A DNA stretch of 64,000 nucleotides from Leisingera aquaemixtae (lineage in GTDB: Bacteria; Pseudomonadota; Alphaproteobacteria; Rhodobacterales; Rhodobacteraceae). The notes beneath the pieces are model-generated. The model was not told the DNA's origin, made no database searches, and saw only the letters and a list, made by a program, of their open reading frames with translations. The DNA lies in contig NZ_CYSR01000002.1 of assembly GCF_001458395.1 (NCBI RefSeq), forward strand, positions 124,001-188,000, written 5' to 3'. The position numbers and the translations under genes are program-made. Positions 8,473-16,700 of this stretch are shown here, in pieces (the first letter of the stretch is position 1; every line of letters begins with the position of its first letter).

Positions 8473-8540
8473 GGGGGCGCTGCCCCCTCTTGCGCTTGCG
8501 GCGCAATTCACCCCCGGGATATTTCCGGCCAGAAGAAAGG
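8473..8540 (+). repeat. Dispersed GC-hairpin/GATATTT repeat, copy 1
   Basis: GGGGGC-gct-GCCCCC hairpin, then a second stem-loop with TTGC in the loop (TTGCGC / GCGCAA), then ACCCCCGGGATATTT and an AG-rich end (AGAAGAAAG). The same order of elements is found at 45726-45788 and, incompletely and inverted, at 28886-28936. It sits between the convergent aldo/keto reductase and cdhR, where it may also end transcription. Confidence 0.6.
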
Positions 8541-8554
8541 GATCCTGCCGGGGG

Positions 8555-9538
8555 TCAATGCGCTGTCGGGCGGGCCTGTTCCTGGCGCAGGTCGCGGGCC
8601 GAGGTGCCGTGCGCAGTGCGGAAGGCGCGGGCGAAGCTTGACTGCGAGGTGAAGCCGGTCGCCATCGCCACCTCCATCAGCGGCATGTTGGTATCGGTGA
8701 CCAGGCGGCGGGCTTCGGCCAGGCGCAGCTGCAGGTAGTGATCCTGCGGGGTGGTGTTGAGGCGCAGGCGGAACTGCTGCTGCAGGCTGCGCGGGCTGGT
8801 GCCGAGCGTCTCGGCGATGGCGCTGAGCGGCAGCGGCTCGTCCAGCGCTGACTCCATCAGCGCATTGGCTTTGGCGGTCAGCGCATTGTGCTTGCGGCCG
8901 CCCAGCCGGCTTTGCGGGCGGGGTGCGGCGGCGGGGCCATCGTAAAGGAACAGCCCGGCCACCCGCGCGGCAAAGCCGGCCCCGTGGCGGGCGCCGATGA
9001 CATGCAGCATCATCTCGATCGCGGGCGTGGCGCCGCCCGACGTGAGGCGGCCCTCGGACACAGTGAAGCGGTCGTTGCGGGCGTCCACCTCCGGGAAGCG
9101 GGCGGCAAAGTTCTCCAGATCTTCCCAGTGGGTGGTGGCCGGGTGGCCGTCCAGCAGGCCGGCTTCGGCGAGCAGCCACGGCCCGCCGTCGATGCCTGCG
9201 ATGGTGGCGCCGGTGGCGGCGATGCGGCGCAGGCCGGCCAGCAGGCTGGGGGTGGCGTGGCGGGCCAGCTGAAAGCCGGCCACGACGATCAGCAGCTCGC
9301 AGCCCTCAAGCCGGGCCAGGGGAATGCTGGGCACGGTGAGGCCGCTGGTCAGCATCGGCGGCTCTGCCGTGGCGCTGACGTAATCCCAGTCGAAGGCCGC
9401 GCGGCCCGCCAGCCGGTTTGCGGCGCGCATCGGGTCCACCGCCGCCGCGAAGGACAGCGTGTTGCATTCGTCCAGCACCAGCAGCGCGGTTTTCAGCGGC
9501 CGGTTTTCGGGCTGCAGGATGTTTTTTGCGGATTTCAT
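8555..9538 (-). CDS. cdhR: GlxA-family transcriptional regulator, probable carnitine regulator CdhR
   Basis: Regulator with an N-terminal DJ-1/PfpI-like (amidase-type) domain, roughly residues 15-190, and a C-terminal AraC-type double helix-turn-helix. The helices are visible in PLSAIAETLGTSPRSLQQQF and MPLMEVAMATGFTSQSSFAR. In Pseudomonas, CdhR of this architecture activates carnitine catabolism. Here the gene is divergent from cdhC and the carnitine dehydrogenase, so the same role is inferred. The ATG at 9538 is preferred over a TTG one codon upstream. An inverted repeat at 9566-9585 in the shared promoter is a candidate operator. Confidence 0.85.
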   Translation of the reverse strand: MKSAKNILQPENRPLKTALLVLDECNTLSFAAAVDPMRAANRLAGRAAFDWDYVSATAEPPMLTSGLTVPSIPLARLEGCELLIVVAGFQLARHATPSLLAGLRRIAATGATIAGIDGGPWLLAEAGLLDGHPATTHWEDLENFAARFPEVDARNDRFTVSEGRLTSGGATPAIEMMLHVIGARHGAGFAARVAGLFLYDGPAAAPRPQSRLGGRKHNALTAKANALMESALDEPLPLSAIAETLGTSPRSLQQQFRLRLNTTPQDHYLQLRLAEARRLVTDTNMPLMEVAMATGFTSQSSFARAFRTAHGTSARDLRQEQARPTAH

Positions 9539-9565
9539 CAACTTCGATTCGCCTGGTGTAAACTG

Positions 9566-9585
9566 TGCCGCAAAAGGCTGCGGCA
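9566..9585. promoter_or_regulatory. Inverted repeat in the cdhR-cdhC divergent promoter
   Basis: TGCCGCA-N6-TGCGGCA, a perfect 7-bp inverted repeat 28 bp upstream of the cdhR ATG and about 90 bp upstream of cdhC. Its position suits an operator for CdhR, but this is inference only. Confidence 0.35.
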
Positions 9586-9671
9586 GAGTCGGTGCCAGCG
9601 CAAATCAGAATCTGGGGAGGAGCCTGGGGATAACCCGAGGCAAAACCCTGTACATCGACGGGAGAAGAAAA

Positions 9672-10589
9672 ATGCCGCTGGAAATGAACCGCGAGGTCTT
9701 TATCACCTGCGCCGTGACCGGCTCGGGCAGCACCCAGGACCGCAGTCCGCATGTGCCCCGTTCGCCCAAGGAAATCGCTGAGTCGGCCATTGCGGCGGCC
9801 AAGGCCGGGGCGGCCATCGTCCACTGCCACGTGCGCGATCCGGAAACTGGCGCGCCGTCCCGGCGCCTGGATCTCTACCGCGAGGTGACCGAGCGTATCC
9901 GCGATGCGGAGGTGGATGTGGTGCTGAACCTGACCGCCGGCATGGGCGGCGACATGGTGTTCGGTGACACCGAAAACCCGCTGCCGCTGAAAGAGGCGGG
10001 CACCGACATGGTCGGCGCCACCGAGCGGATGGCGCATGTGGCGGAATGTCTGCCGGAGATCTGCACCCTGGACTGCGGCACCATGAACTTTGCTGAGGCC
10101 GATTATGTCATGACCAACACGCCGGGCATGCTGCGGGCGATGGGCCAGATGATGACCGATCTGGGCGTTAAGCCGGAGATCGAGGCCTTTGACACCGGCC
10201 ACCTGTGGTTTGCCAAGGAGCTGGTGAAGGAAGGCGTGCTGGAGCCGAAGGCGCTGGTGCAGCTGTGCATGGGGGTGCCGTGGGGCGCGCCGGATGATCT
10301 GAACACCTTTATGGCGATGGTCAACAATGTGCCGGACGACTGGACCTTCTCGGCCTTCGCGCTGGGCCGCAACCAGATGGCCTATGCGGCGCAGTCGGTT
10401 TTGGCGGGCGGCAACGTGCGGGTCGGGCTGGAGGACAATCTGTGGCTTGGCAAGGGCGTGCTGGCGGAAAACTGGCAGCTGGTCGAGCGGGCAAACACCA
10501 TCGTGTCGAACATGGGCGCGCGGGTGATCGGGCCGCAGGAGGTGCGCGAGAAGCTGGGTCTGACAAAACGCGCGCCGGCGGGCGGCTGA
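9672..10589 (+). CDS. cdhC: Beta-keto acid cleavage enzyme, probable 3-dehydrocarnitine cleavage (CdhC)
   Basis: BKACE/DUF849 family enzyme, 305 residues. Zn-dependent members condense a beta-keto acid with acetyl-CoA and cleave it. With 3-dehydrocarnitine the products are betainyl-CoA and acetoacetate. Family motifs include FITCAVTGSG, AAKAGAAIVHCHVRDPETG with its metal-binding His residues, and the C-terminal GGNVRVGLEDNLWL. The ATG at 9672 follows GGAGAAGAAAA. Its place between a CdhR-like regulator and a carnitine dehydrogenase/thioesterase fusion makes the dehydrocarnitine assignment strong. Confidence 0.9.
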   Translation: MPLEMNREVFITCAVTGSGSTQDRSPHVPRSPKEIAESAIAAAKAGAAIVHCHVRDPETGAPSRRLDLYREVTERIRDAEVDVVLNLTAGMGGDMVFGDTENPLPLKEAGTDMVGATERMAHVAECLPEICTLDCGTMNFAEADYVMTNTPGMLRAMGQMMTDLGVKPEIEAFDTGHLWFAKELVKEGVLEPKALVQLCMGVPWGAPDDLNTFMAMVNNVPDDWTFSAFALGRNQMAYAAQSVLAGGNVRVGLEDNLWLGKGVLAENWQLVERANTIVSNMGARVIGPQEVREKLGLTKRAPAGG

Positions 10590-10659
10590 GGGAACCGCTC
10601 AGGACACGGGACGTTGGGGTGTGATGAAAACCAACGTTCCGATTCAGGAGATTCCGTCC

Positions 10660-11226
10660 ATGACCTTCCGCACATTTATCCCGGCAATTGCTGCCTCAGC
10701 CCTTGTTATCGCTGCGGCGGCCTCGGCCCGGGCGGAGGGGTACCGGGACACCGGCGTGCCGATGACGGTGCAGGAAGACCTGGATCTCTCCCGCTATCTG
10801 GGGACCTGGTACGAAATCGCGCGCTTTCCCAACAGCTTTGAAGAAGGCTGCGAAGGGGTGACGGCAACCTACAGCGCGCGGGAGGATGGGCGGATCAGTG
10901 TCGTCAACCGCTGCCGCCGCGAGGGTCTGGATGGCCCGGTCGAGGCGGCGGAGGGGGTGGCCCGCGTCCGGGCGCCGGGCAAGCTGGAGGTGAACTTCGT
11001 CTCCTGGCTGAGCTGGCTGCCGCTGACCTGGGGCGATTACTGGGTGCTGGACGTGACAGAGGATTACTCGGTTGCGGTGGTCGGCACCCCGGGCGGCGAA
11101 CAGGGCTGGATCCTCGCGCGCAGCCCGGAACTTGGCGCGGAAGAACTGGACGCGGCCAAATCCGTGCTGCGCAGCAATGGCTATGACCCTGAGGCATTGG
11201 AGATGGTGCCTCAGACCAAGGAATAA
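10660..11226 (+). CDS. Secreted lipocalin (Blc-like)
   Basis: Bacterial lipocalin of about 188 residues before processing. The signal peptide ends near ASARA-EGYR and has no lipobox cysteine, so the protein is probably soluble in the periplasm. The first lipocalin motif is YLGTWYEIARFPNSFE. The segment SWLSWLPLTWGDYWVLDVTE and the later WILARSPEL complete the barrel signature. The ATG at 10660 is chosen because CAGGAGA precedes it by about 8 bases. It lies inside the carnitine cluster between cdhC and the dehydrogenase fusion. A role in ligand capture or membrane repair is possible; nothing proves a link with carnitine. Confidence 0.85.
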   Translation: MTFRTFIPAIAASALVIAAAASARAEGYRDTGVPMTVQEDLDLSRYLGTWYEIARFPNSFEEGCEGVTATYSAREDGRISVVNRCRREGLDGPVEAAEGVARVRAPGKLEVNFVSWLSWLPLTWGDYWVLDVTEDYSVAVVGTPGGEQGWILARSPELGAEELDAAKSVLRSNGYDPEALEMVPQTKE

Positions 11227-11268
11227 CACACGGGCCCGGCGGCCGGGTCCCTCGGAGGATGGACGACA

Positions 11269-12747
11269 ATGGTGGAGCAATCTGCGGCAATTATCGGCGG
11301 CGGGGTTATTGGCGGCGGCTGGGCCGCGCGGTTCCTGCTCAATGGCTGGAACGTGCGGGTGTTCGACCCGGACCCGGAAGCGGAGCGCAAGATCAGCGAA
11401 GTGCTGGCCAATGCCCGCCGCTCGCTGCCGGGCCTGGGCAATGTGGCGCTGCCTGCGGAGGGCAGCCTGACCTTCCATGCCACCATTGCCGAAGCCGTGG
11501 ACGGCGCGGCATGGATCCAGGAGAGCGTGCCGGAGCGGCTGGACCTGAAGCAGAAGGTTTATGCCGAGCTGCAGGCCCATTGCGCGCCGGATGCGGTGAT
11601 CGGCTCTTCCACCTCGGGCTTCAAGCCGTCGCAATTGCAGGACGGGCGGGAGAACCCCGGCCAGATCGTGGTCGCGCACCCCTTCAACCCGGTCTACCTG
11701 CTGCCCTTGGTGGAGCTGGTCACGACAGCGGCCAATCCGGCGGGCGTCATCGACCGGGCCAAGGAGATCATCACTGCCATCGGCATGTATCCCCTGCACC
11801 TGAAGAAAGAAATCGACGCCCATGTGGCGGACCGTTTCCTGGAGGCGGTCTGGCGCGAGGCGCTGTGGCTGGTGAAGGACGGCATTGCCACCACAGAAGA
11901 GATCGACAACGCGATCCGCTACGGCTTTGGCATCCGCTGGGCGCAGATGGGCCTGTTTGAGACCTACCGGGTGGCTGGCGGCGAGGCGGGCATGAAGCAT
12001 TTCATGGCGCAGTTCGGCCCGTGCCTCAGCTGGCCGTGGACCAAGCTGATGGATGTGCCGGAGTTCACCGATGAGCTGGTCGATCTGATCGCGGGCCAGT
12101 CGGATGAACAATCCGGCCAGTATTCGATCCGAGAGCTTGAGCGGCACCGGGACGACAACCTGGTGGGCATGATGCGGGCGCTGGGCAGCAACGACTGGGG
12201 TGCGGGCGCACTGCAGAATGCCCATGACCGGGGCCGCGAGGGCGAGGCGGGGCTGGTGCGCGCGATTGATGACATTGAGGACCTGAGCCAGCCGGTGCTG
12301 ACCCAGAGCCGCGTGGTGCCGCTGGATTGGACCGATTACAACGGCCACATGACCGAGAGCCGGTACCTGGATGCCTTCGCGCAGTCCACCGACCGGCTGA
12401 TGATGATCATCGGCTGCGATGCGGAGTATATCGCCAACGGCGGCAGCTACTTCACCGCCGAGACCCATATCCGCCACATCGACGAGGTCCATGCGGGCGA
12501 CCCGATCCAGGTGCGGACCCGGGTGATCATGGGGGCGGGCAAGAAGATGCACCTGTGGCACGAGATGTATTCGGGCGAGCGTCTGCTGGCGACCGGCGAG
12601 CATATGCTGCTGCACGTGGACCTTGCGACCCGCCGCCCTGCTCCGCCTGCGCCGCATATCGAGGCCAATCTGGTGAAGCTGGCCGAGGCCCACGCCGCGC
12701 TGCCCGCGCCGGAGGGTCTGGGCCGCGCCATTGGCGCGCCGCGGTGA
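11269..12747 (+). CDS. L-carnitine dehydrogenase fused to betainyl-CoA thioesterase
   Basis: Bifunctional protein of 492 residues. Residues 1-320 are a 3-hydroxyacyl-CoA-dehydrogenase-type NAD enzyme: Rossmann loop IIGGGVIGGGWAARF, then SSTSGFKPSQLQ and VAHPFNPVYLLPLVEL. This half oxidises L-carnitine to 3-dehydrocarnitine. From about residue 335 a hotdog-fold thioesterase begins (DWTDYNGHMTESRYLDAF). It would hydrolyse the betainyl-CoA made by CdhC to glycine betaine. Pseudomonas carries these activities on separate genes (cdhA, cdhB); the fused form is known in other bacteria. The ATG is preceded by CGGAGGATGG. The SDR gene starts 10 bp after its end. Confidence 0.9.
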   Translation: MVEQSAAIIGGGVIGGGWAARFLLNGWNVRVFDPDPEAERKISEVLANARRSLPGLGNVALPAEGSLTFHATIAEAVDGAAWIQESVPERLDLKQKVYAELQAHCAPDAVIGSSTSGFKPSQLQDGRENPGQIVVAHPFNPVYLLPLVELVTTAANPAGVIDRAKEIITAIGMYPLHLKKEIDAHVADRFLEAVWREALWLVKDGIATTEEIDNAIRYGFGIRWAQMGLFETYRVAGGEAGMKHFMAQFGPCLSWPWTKLMDVPEFTDELVDLIAGQSDEQSGQYSIRELERHRDDNLVGMMRALGSNDWGAGALQNAHDRGREGEAGLVRAIDDIEDLSQPVLTQSRVVPLDWTDYNGHMTESRYLDAFAQSTDRLMMIIGCDAEYIANGGSYFTAETHIRHIDEVHAGDPIQVRTRVIMGAGKKMHLWHEMYSGERLLATGEHMLLHVDLATRRPAPPAPHIEANLVKLAEAHAALPAPEGLGRAIGAPR

Positions 12748-12757
12748 GTTCTGCGGC

Positions 12758-13516
12758 ATGAGCCGGGTTCTGATCACCGCCGGCGGCTCCGGCATCGGCC
12801 GGGCCATGGCGGAAGGCTTTGCCGCCGCCGGGCATAAGGTCTGGGTCACGGATGTGAGCGCCGTGGCCCTGGCGGATGTGCCGGAGGGCTGGCGGACAAC
12901 GGCGGTGGATGCCACCGACGAGGCGGGTGTGAAGGCGCTGTTTGCCGAAATCGTTGACGCCTGGGGCGGGCTGGATGTTCTGTGCGCCAATGCGGGCATC
13001 GCCGGGCCGACCGCATTAATCGAAGACATTGCGCTGGAAGACTGGCGCAAATGCGTGAGCGTCAATCTGGAGGGCTGCTTTCTGGCCGCCAAATACGCCG
13101 CACCTTTGATGAAGGCGGCCAGGGCCGGGTCGATCATCGTGACATCCTCAACTGCCGGGCAGTACGGCTACCCGAACCGGGCGCCTTATGCTTCGGCCAA
13201 ATGGGCGGTCATCGGGCTGATGAAGACGCTGGCGATGGAGCTTGGCCCCTTTAATATCCGCGCCAATGTGATCTGCCCCGGGGCGGTGGAAGGCCCGCGG
13301 ATGGAGGGCGTGCTGGAGCGCGAGGCGGCGGCCAAGGGCATGACCCGGGACGAGGTCTATGCGGGCTACGCCGCGGGCACCTCGATGGGGCGGTTTGTGG
13401 AGGCGCGCGACATTGCCAATATGGCGGTGTTCCTCGGCTCGGACGCGGCGCGGCTGGTGTCGGGGCAGGTGATTGCCGTGGACGGCCATACGGAGAACCC
13501 GGACCCGAAGGTTTGA
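12758..13516 (+). CDS. SDR family oxidoreductase
   Basis: Classical short-chain dehydrogenase/reductase, 252 residues from the ATG at 12758. The cofactor loop is LITAGGSGIGRAMAEG, followed by LCANAGIAG. The catalytic Ser-Tyr-Lys lies in SSTAGQYGYPNRAPYASAKW. The acidic residue after the second strand (VTDVS) suggests NAD. It is the last gene of the carnitine cluster and starts 10 bp after the dehydrogenase fusion, so it probably serves the same route, perhaps reducing acetoacetate or acting on the D-isomer. That role is a guess. Confidence 0.85.
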   Translation: MSRVLITAGGSGIGRAMAEGFAAAGHKVWVTDVSAVALADVPEGWRTTAVDATDEAGVKALFAEIVDAWGGLDVLCANAGIAGPTALIEDIALEDWRKCVSVNLEGCFLAAKYAAPLMKAARAGSIIVTSSTAGQYGYPNRAPYASAKWAVIGLMKTLAMELGPFNIRANVICPGAVEGPRMEGVLEREAAAKGMTRDEVYAGYAAGTSMGRFVEARDIANMAVFLGSDAARLVSGQVIAVDGHTENPDPKV

Positions 13517-13525
13517 GGAAGGGGC

Positions 13526-13614
13526 GGCGGGCGGAACCGCCCGCCCAACGGAAAAGTGTTCCGCCCGGCCGCAAGGCCGGGCTGCGCCTGCCTGCCCCTC
13601 GGCAGGCGCAGCCC
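13526..13614. terminator. Cluster of hairpins between convergent SDR and XRE genes
   Basis: Three perfect inverted repeats follow each other: GGCGGGCGG/CCGCCCGCC around an AA loop (13526-13545), CCCGGCC/GGCCGGG with loop GCAA (13564-13581), and a 14-bp stem (13579-13592 with 13601-13614). The last abuts the XRE stop codon. The second and third overlap and cannot form together. They probably separate the two convergent transcripts. Confidence 0.5.
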
Positions 13615-14493
13615 TCAGTGTTCGGTGGATCCGCTGCTGATCGCCGCCCTGAGCGCCCGGAGCCGTCCCGGCAGCTGCCGTGCGGTGATACCCGCCTCGC
13701 GCACCAGATTGTCGAAATGGCTGGTGAAGGTGGCGATCCGCTCCTTGTCGCGGAAGGCGAGGTAATGGGTGCCGGCGTAAAACACGCACAAAAGCGGGCC
13801 GAAGATGGTGATCGGCGAGGAGTAAAGCCGCTTGGCATCGAACAGGTAGATGCGCAGGCGCGGGTAGAGCTGCTCGCAGAGCCGTTCGAACTGGGCGAGC
13901 TGTTCCAGACGCACCTCCAGCGGCAGCCCTTCATAATAGCCCACGCCATGCGCGAAGCTGTCTAGCTCGTAGAGCGGCAGCGCGATTTCATAGTCAGACG
14001 GCGACTGGCGCATCCAGGTCAGCCGGTCCTCTGACGCGCCGATGGCCTGATCCGCCGTGCGGCCCAGGTGCGGCGAATACTCCCATTCCAGCAAGGCGCG
14101 TGTTTTCAGCATGTCGGGCAGCGCAGCCGGCACGTGGCGGATCTTGTAGCCCTCGGCCTCCTGATGCCAGTCAAAGATCCGCTCATCCACCAGGGCGCGG
14201 GGAGCTTCGGTGAGGGAGAGGCTGGAGGCCAGCAGCTCCGCCGCGCTTTCGGGCCGGTCGGAGAGGCTGAGGAGCCAGTCGGCTGAGACCCCCAGCGCAC
14301 CGGCACAGGCCCCGACCACATGCGCGTTGGGGAGCCGCGCGCCTTCATCCGTCAGCAACTGCGAAATGGTGGAGCGGTCGACGCCGACCGCACGGGCCAG
14401 GGCGCTTTGGCTGAGGCCGCTGTCGCTCAGCGCCCGGTTCAGCCTTTGCCGGAACTGTTCCGCCCGCACCCGTTTGTCGATATTTTCTATCAT
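13615..14493 (-). CDS. XRE-family transcriptional regulator with C-terminal sensor-like region
   Basis: DNA-binding protein of 292 residues. Residues about 10-65 form a Cro/CI-type helix-turn-helix (LSQSALARAVGVDRSTISQL), and the next segment ends in the familiar LGVSADWLLSLSDRPE. The remaining ~210 residues have no domain I recognise; they contain YEIALPLYELDSFAHGVGYY and a mixed alpha/beta pattern and may bind a ligand. The start is the ATG at 14493; upstream is an AT-rich stretch with partial symmetry (TTATAATTATCATAA) that may be an autoregulatory site. It is divergent from the DUF2061/desaturase pair, which it might control. Confidence 0.8.
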   Translation of the reverse strand: MIENIDKRVRAEQFRQRLNRALSDSGLSQSALARAVGVDRSTISQLLTDEGARLPNAHVVGACAGALGVSADWLLSLSDRPESAAELLASSLSLTEAPRALVDERIFDWHQEAEGYKIRHVPAALPDMLKTRALLEWEYSPHLGRTADQAIGASEDRLTWMRQSPSDYEIALPLYELDSFAHGVGYYEGLPLEVRLEQLAQFERLCEQLYPRLRIYLFDAKRLYSSPITIFGPLLCVFYAGTHYLAFRDKERIATFTSHFDNLVREAGITARQLPGRLRALRAAISSGSTEH

Positions 14494-14607
14494 GCGTTTA
14501 TAATTATCATAATCGTTGGATTTTGTTAACTCTATTCGGAATTCTGCACACCCTCCTGCGGCGGTACCTTGGAAACAAGCACTTACCCAAGAATAACAGG
14601 AGGCAAC

Positions 14608-14814
14608 ATGGAAACGCGCAAGCGCTCCATAGTGAAGGCAGTGATTTGGAACGGTCTCGGGCTGGTCTCGATGACGCTGGTGGGGCTGGCGGCCACCGGC
14701 TCTGTCAAGGCGGGCGGGGCGATGGCGCTGGTCAATACCGGCATCGGGTTCACCGTCTACCTGGCGTATGAACGCGTCTGGGCGCAGGTCCAATGGGGGC
14801 GGCGCCATGTCTGA
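14608..14814 (+). CDS. DUF2061 small membrane protein
   Basis: Small protein of 68 residues with the DUF2061 pattern: an N-terminal basic stretch (ETRKRSIVKAVIWNGLG) and two hydrophobic segments around residues 17-35 and 40-55, ending YLAYERVWAQVQWGRR. Family members are predicted inner-membrane proteins of unknown function, often near lipid or sulfate metabolism genes. A perfect AGGAGG lies 4 bases before the ATG. The stop codon overlaps the start of the desaturase gene by 8 bases, so translation is probably coupled. Confidence 0.8.
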   Translation: METRKRSIVKAVIWNGLGLVSMTLVGLAATGSVKAGGAMALVNTGIGFTVYLAYERVWAQVQWGRRHV

Positions 14815-15721
14815 GCGCCGCACCGGATATCTGCCGCAGGGGGCGGAGTGGGGAACCCTGGCGCTGATGCTGGCGTGCTACGGCGGCTGGCTGGCGGCGC
14901 TGTGGCTGCTGCCCGGCGTCAGCCTGGCGCTGACCGTTCTGGCGCTGGGCGTGATGGCGGCGCTGCATTCCTCGCTGACCCATGAGGCGTTGCACGGGCA
15001 TCCGTTCCGCCGCCGCTGGCTGAACGAGGCGCTGATGGTCTTCCCCCTCAGCATGGCAATCCCCTATGGCCGGTTCCGCGACACCCATCTGGCGCATCAC
15101 GAGGATGAGGCGCTGACCGACCCCTATGACGACCCGGAGAGCAATTTTCAGGATCCGGGCGTCTGGGCGCGTCTGCCTGCGTGGCGCAAGACCCTTTTGC
15201 GGATCAACAACACGCTGCTGGGGCGGATGGTGCTGGGGCCGCTGCTGGGGCAGATCTGCTTTATGGCGGCTGACTGGCGGCTGGCGCGCAAGGGGGCGCC
15301 GGGCATCCTGCGGGACTGGCTGCTGCACGCGGTCGGCCTGATCCCGGTGATCTGGGTGGTGCTGCAATCGCCGGCGCCGCTGTGGGCGGCGGTGCTGGGG
15401 GCCTACATGGGGCTGGGGATTTTGAAGATCCGCACCTTCCTGGAGCACCGGGCGCATGAAACCGCCCAGGGCCGCACCGTGGTAATCGAGGATACCGGGC
15501 CGCTGGCCCTTTTGTTCCTGAACAACAACCTGCATATCGTGCACCACATGCATCCGGGCGTGCCTTGGTATGCGCTGCCGCAGCTGTACCGCACCCGCCG
15601 GGAGGCGTTTTTGCAGGCCAATGGCGGCTACTTCTACCGCAATTACCTGCAGATTTTCCGCAACTACCTGCTGCGCGCCAAGGACCCGGTGCCGCATCCG
15701 CTCTGGCAGCAGGGGGAATAA
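14807..15721 (+). CDS. Fatty acid desaturase family membrane protein
   Basis: Membrane di-iron desaturase/hydroxylase family enzyme, 304 residues. The histidine boxes are HEALH (near residue 63), HLAHH (near 94) and HIVHH in NNLHIVHHMHPG (near 245), as expected for an acyl-lipid desaturase or beta-carotene hydroxylase-like enzyme. Several hydrophobic segments separate the boxes. It overlaps the preceding DUF2061 gene by 8 bp and belongs to the same transcript. The regiospecificity and lipid substrate cannot be read from the sequence. Confidence 0.85.
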   Translation: MSERRTGYLPQGAEWGTLALMLACYGGWLAALWLLPGVSLALTVLALGVMAALHSSLTHEALHGHPFRRRWLNEALMVFPLSMAIPYGRFRDTHLAHHEDEALTDPYDDPESNFQDPGVWARLPAWRKTLLRINNTLLGRMVLGPLLGQICFMAADWRLARKGAPGILRDWLLHAVGLIPVIWVVLQSPAPLWAAVLGAYMGLGILKIRTFLEHRAHETAQGRTVVIEDTGPLALLFLNNNLHIVHHMHPGVPWYALPQLYRTRREAFLQANGGYFYRNYLQIFRNYLLRAKDPVPHPLWQQGE

Positions 15722-15739
15722 GCGCGCATAAGCACAGGC

Positions 15740-16642
15740 ATGTTTGCCTGGATCCCCGTTTCCATTGCCGCTGCTTCATTTCAGACCGTGCGGTTCATGC
15801 TGCAAAAGGTCCTGAGCAGCGTGACGCTGTCGCCGGGCGGAGCCACCTTCGCCCGGTTTTTATATTCCGCCCCCTTCATTCTGGCAGGTCTGGCGCTGTA
15901 TCTGGCAATCTCTGGCCAGGCGCTGCCGCCGCTGCCGCTTGCGTTCTGGATCTATGCGGCGATTGGCGGCACCGCGCAGATCCTTGCGACGGTCTGTGTG
16001 GTGGCGCTGTTCAAGCAGCGCAACTTCGCGGTGGGGATCACTTTCAAGAAGACCGAAGTTATCCAGACCGCCATCGTCGGGCTGGCGGTGCTGGGCGATC
16101 CGGTCAGCCTTGGCGGCTGGGTCGCGATCCTGATCGGGCTGGCGGCGGTGCTGGTGCTGTCGCGGGCGCCGGATGCGGCGGGCGCGTGGTGGCGGCACCT
16201 GACCAACCGCGCGGCGCAGCTGGGGCTGGGATCCGGCGTGCTGTTTGCCTTTTCCGCGGTCAGCTACCGCGGCGCCTCCTTGCAGCTGGGCGATCTGGAG
16301 CCTGCGTTCCGCGTGGCGGTGACGCTGGCCGCGGTGGTGTCCTTGCAAACGCTGTTCATGGGCGCGTGGCTGGGACTGCGCGACAGGGATGAGATCGCCC
16401 GGGTCTGGGCGGCGCGCAAGGTGGCGGTCTGGGTGGGGCTGACCAGCATGGGCGGCTCGTTCTGCTGGTTCTGGGCCTTTACGCTGCAAAACGCGGCCTA
16501 TGTGAAGGCGGTGGGGCAGGTGGAGCTGCTGTTGTCGCTGCTGGCCTCGGTGCTGTTCTTCAAGGAGAAGGTCACGGGCCGCGAGCTGGCGGGCATGGGG
16601 CTGCTGATCGTGTCGATCCTGGTACTGGTTCTGGCAATCTGA
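15740..16642 (+). CDS. EamA/DMT-family membrane transporter
   Basis: Inner-membrane protein of 300 residues with about ten hydrophobic helices, consisting of two EamA repeats. The first repeat starts at the N-terminus (MFAWIPVSIAAASFQTVRFM). The second includes WVGLTSMGGSFCWFWAFTLQ and closes with the ELLLSLLASVLFFKEKVTGRE motif typical of DMT exporters. The substrate is unknown. It starts 18 bp after the desaturase stop, so it may share that transcript. A hairpin at 16666-16690 separates it from the convergent NUDIX gene. Confidence 0.85.
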   Translation: MFAWIPVSIAAASFQTVRFMLQKVLSSVTLSPGGATFARFLYSAPFILAGLALYLAISGQALPPLPLAFWIYAAIGGTAQILATVCVVALFKQRNFAVGITFKKTEVIQTAIVGLAVLGDPVSLGGWVAILIGLAAVLVLSRAPDAAGAWWRHLTNRAAQLGLGSGVLFAFSAVSYRGASLQLGDLEPAFRVAVTLAAVVSLQTLFMGAWLGLRDRDEIARVWAARKVAVWVGLTSMGGSFCWFWAFTLQNAAYVKAVGQVELLLSLLASVLFFKEKVTGRELAGMGLLIVSILVLVLAI

Positions 16643-16665
16643 CCGGTGCCGCCTGCGGCAGTGCA

Positions 16666-16690
16666 GCCGGGATTAGGGGATAATCCCGGC
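16666..16690. terminator. Hairpin between convergent EamA and NUDIX genes
   Basis: GCCGGGATTA-gggga-TAATCCCGGC, a perfect 10-bp stem between two converging genes. No clear T run follows, so factor-independent termination is only possible. Confidence 0.45.
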
Positions 16691-16700
16691 TCGGAAAACG

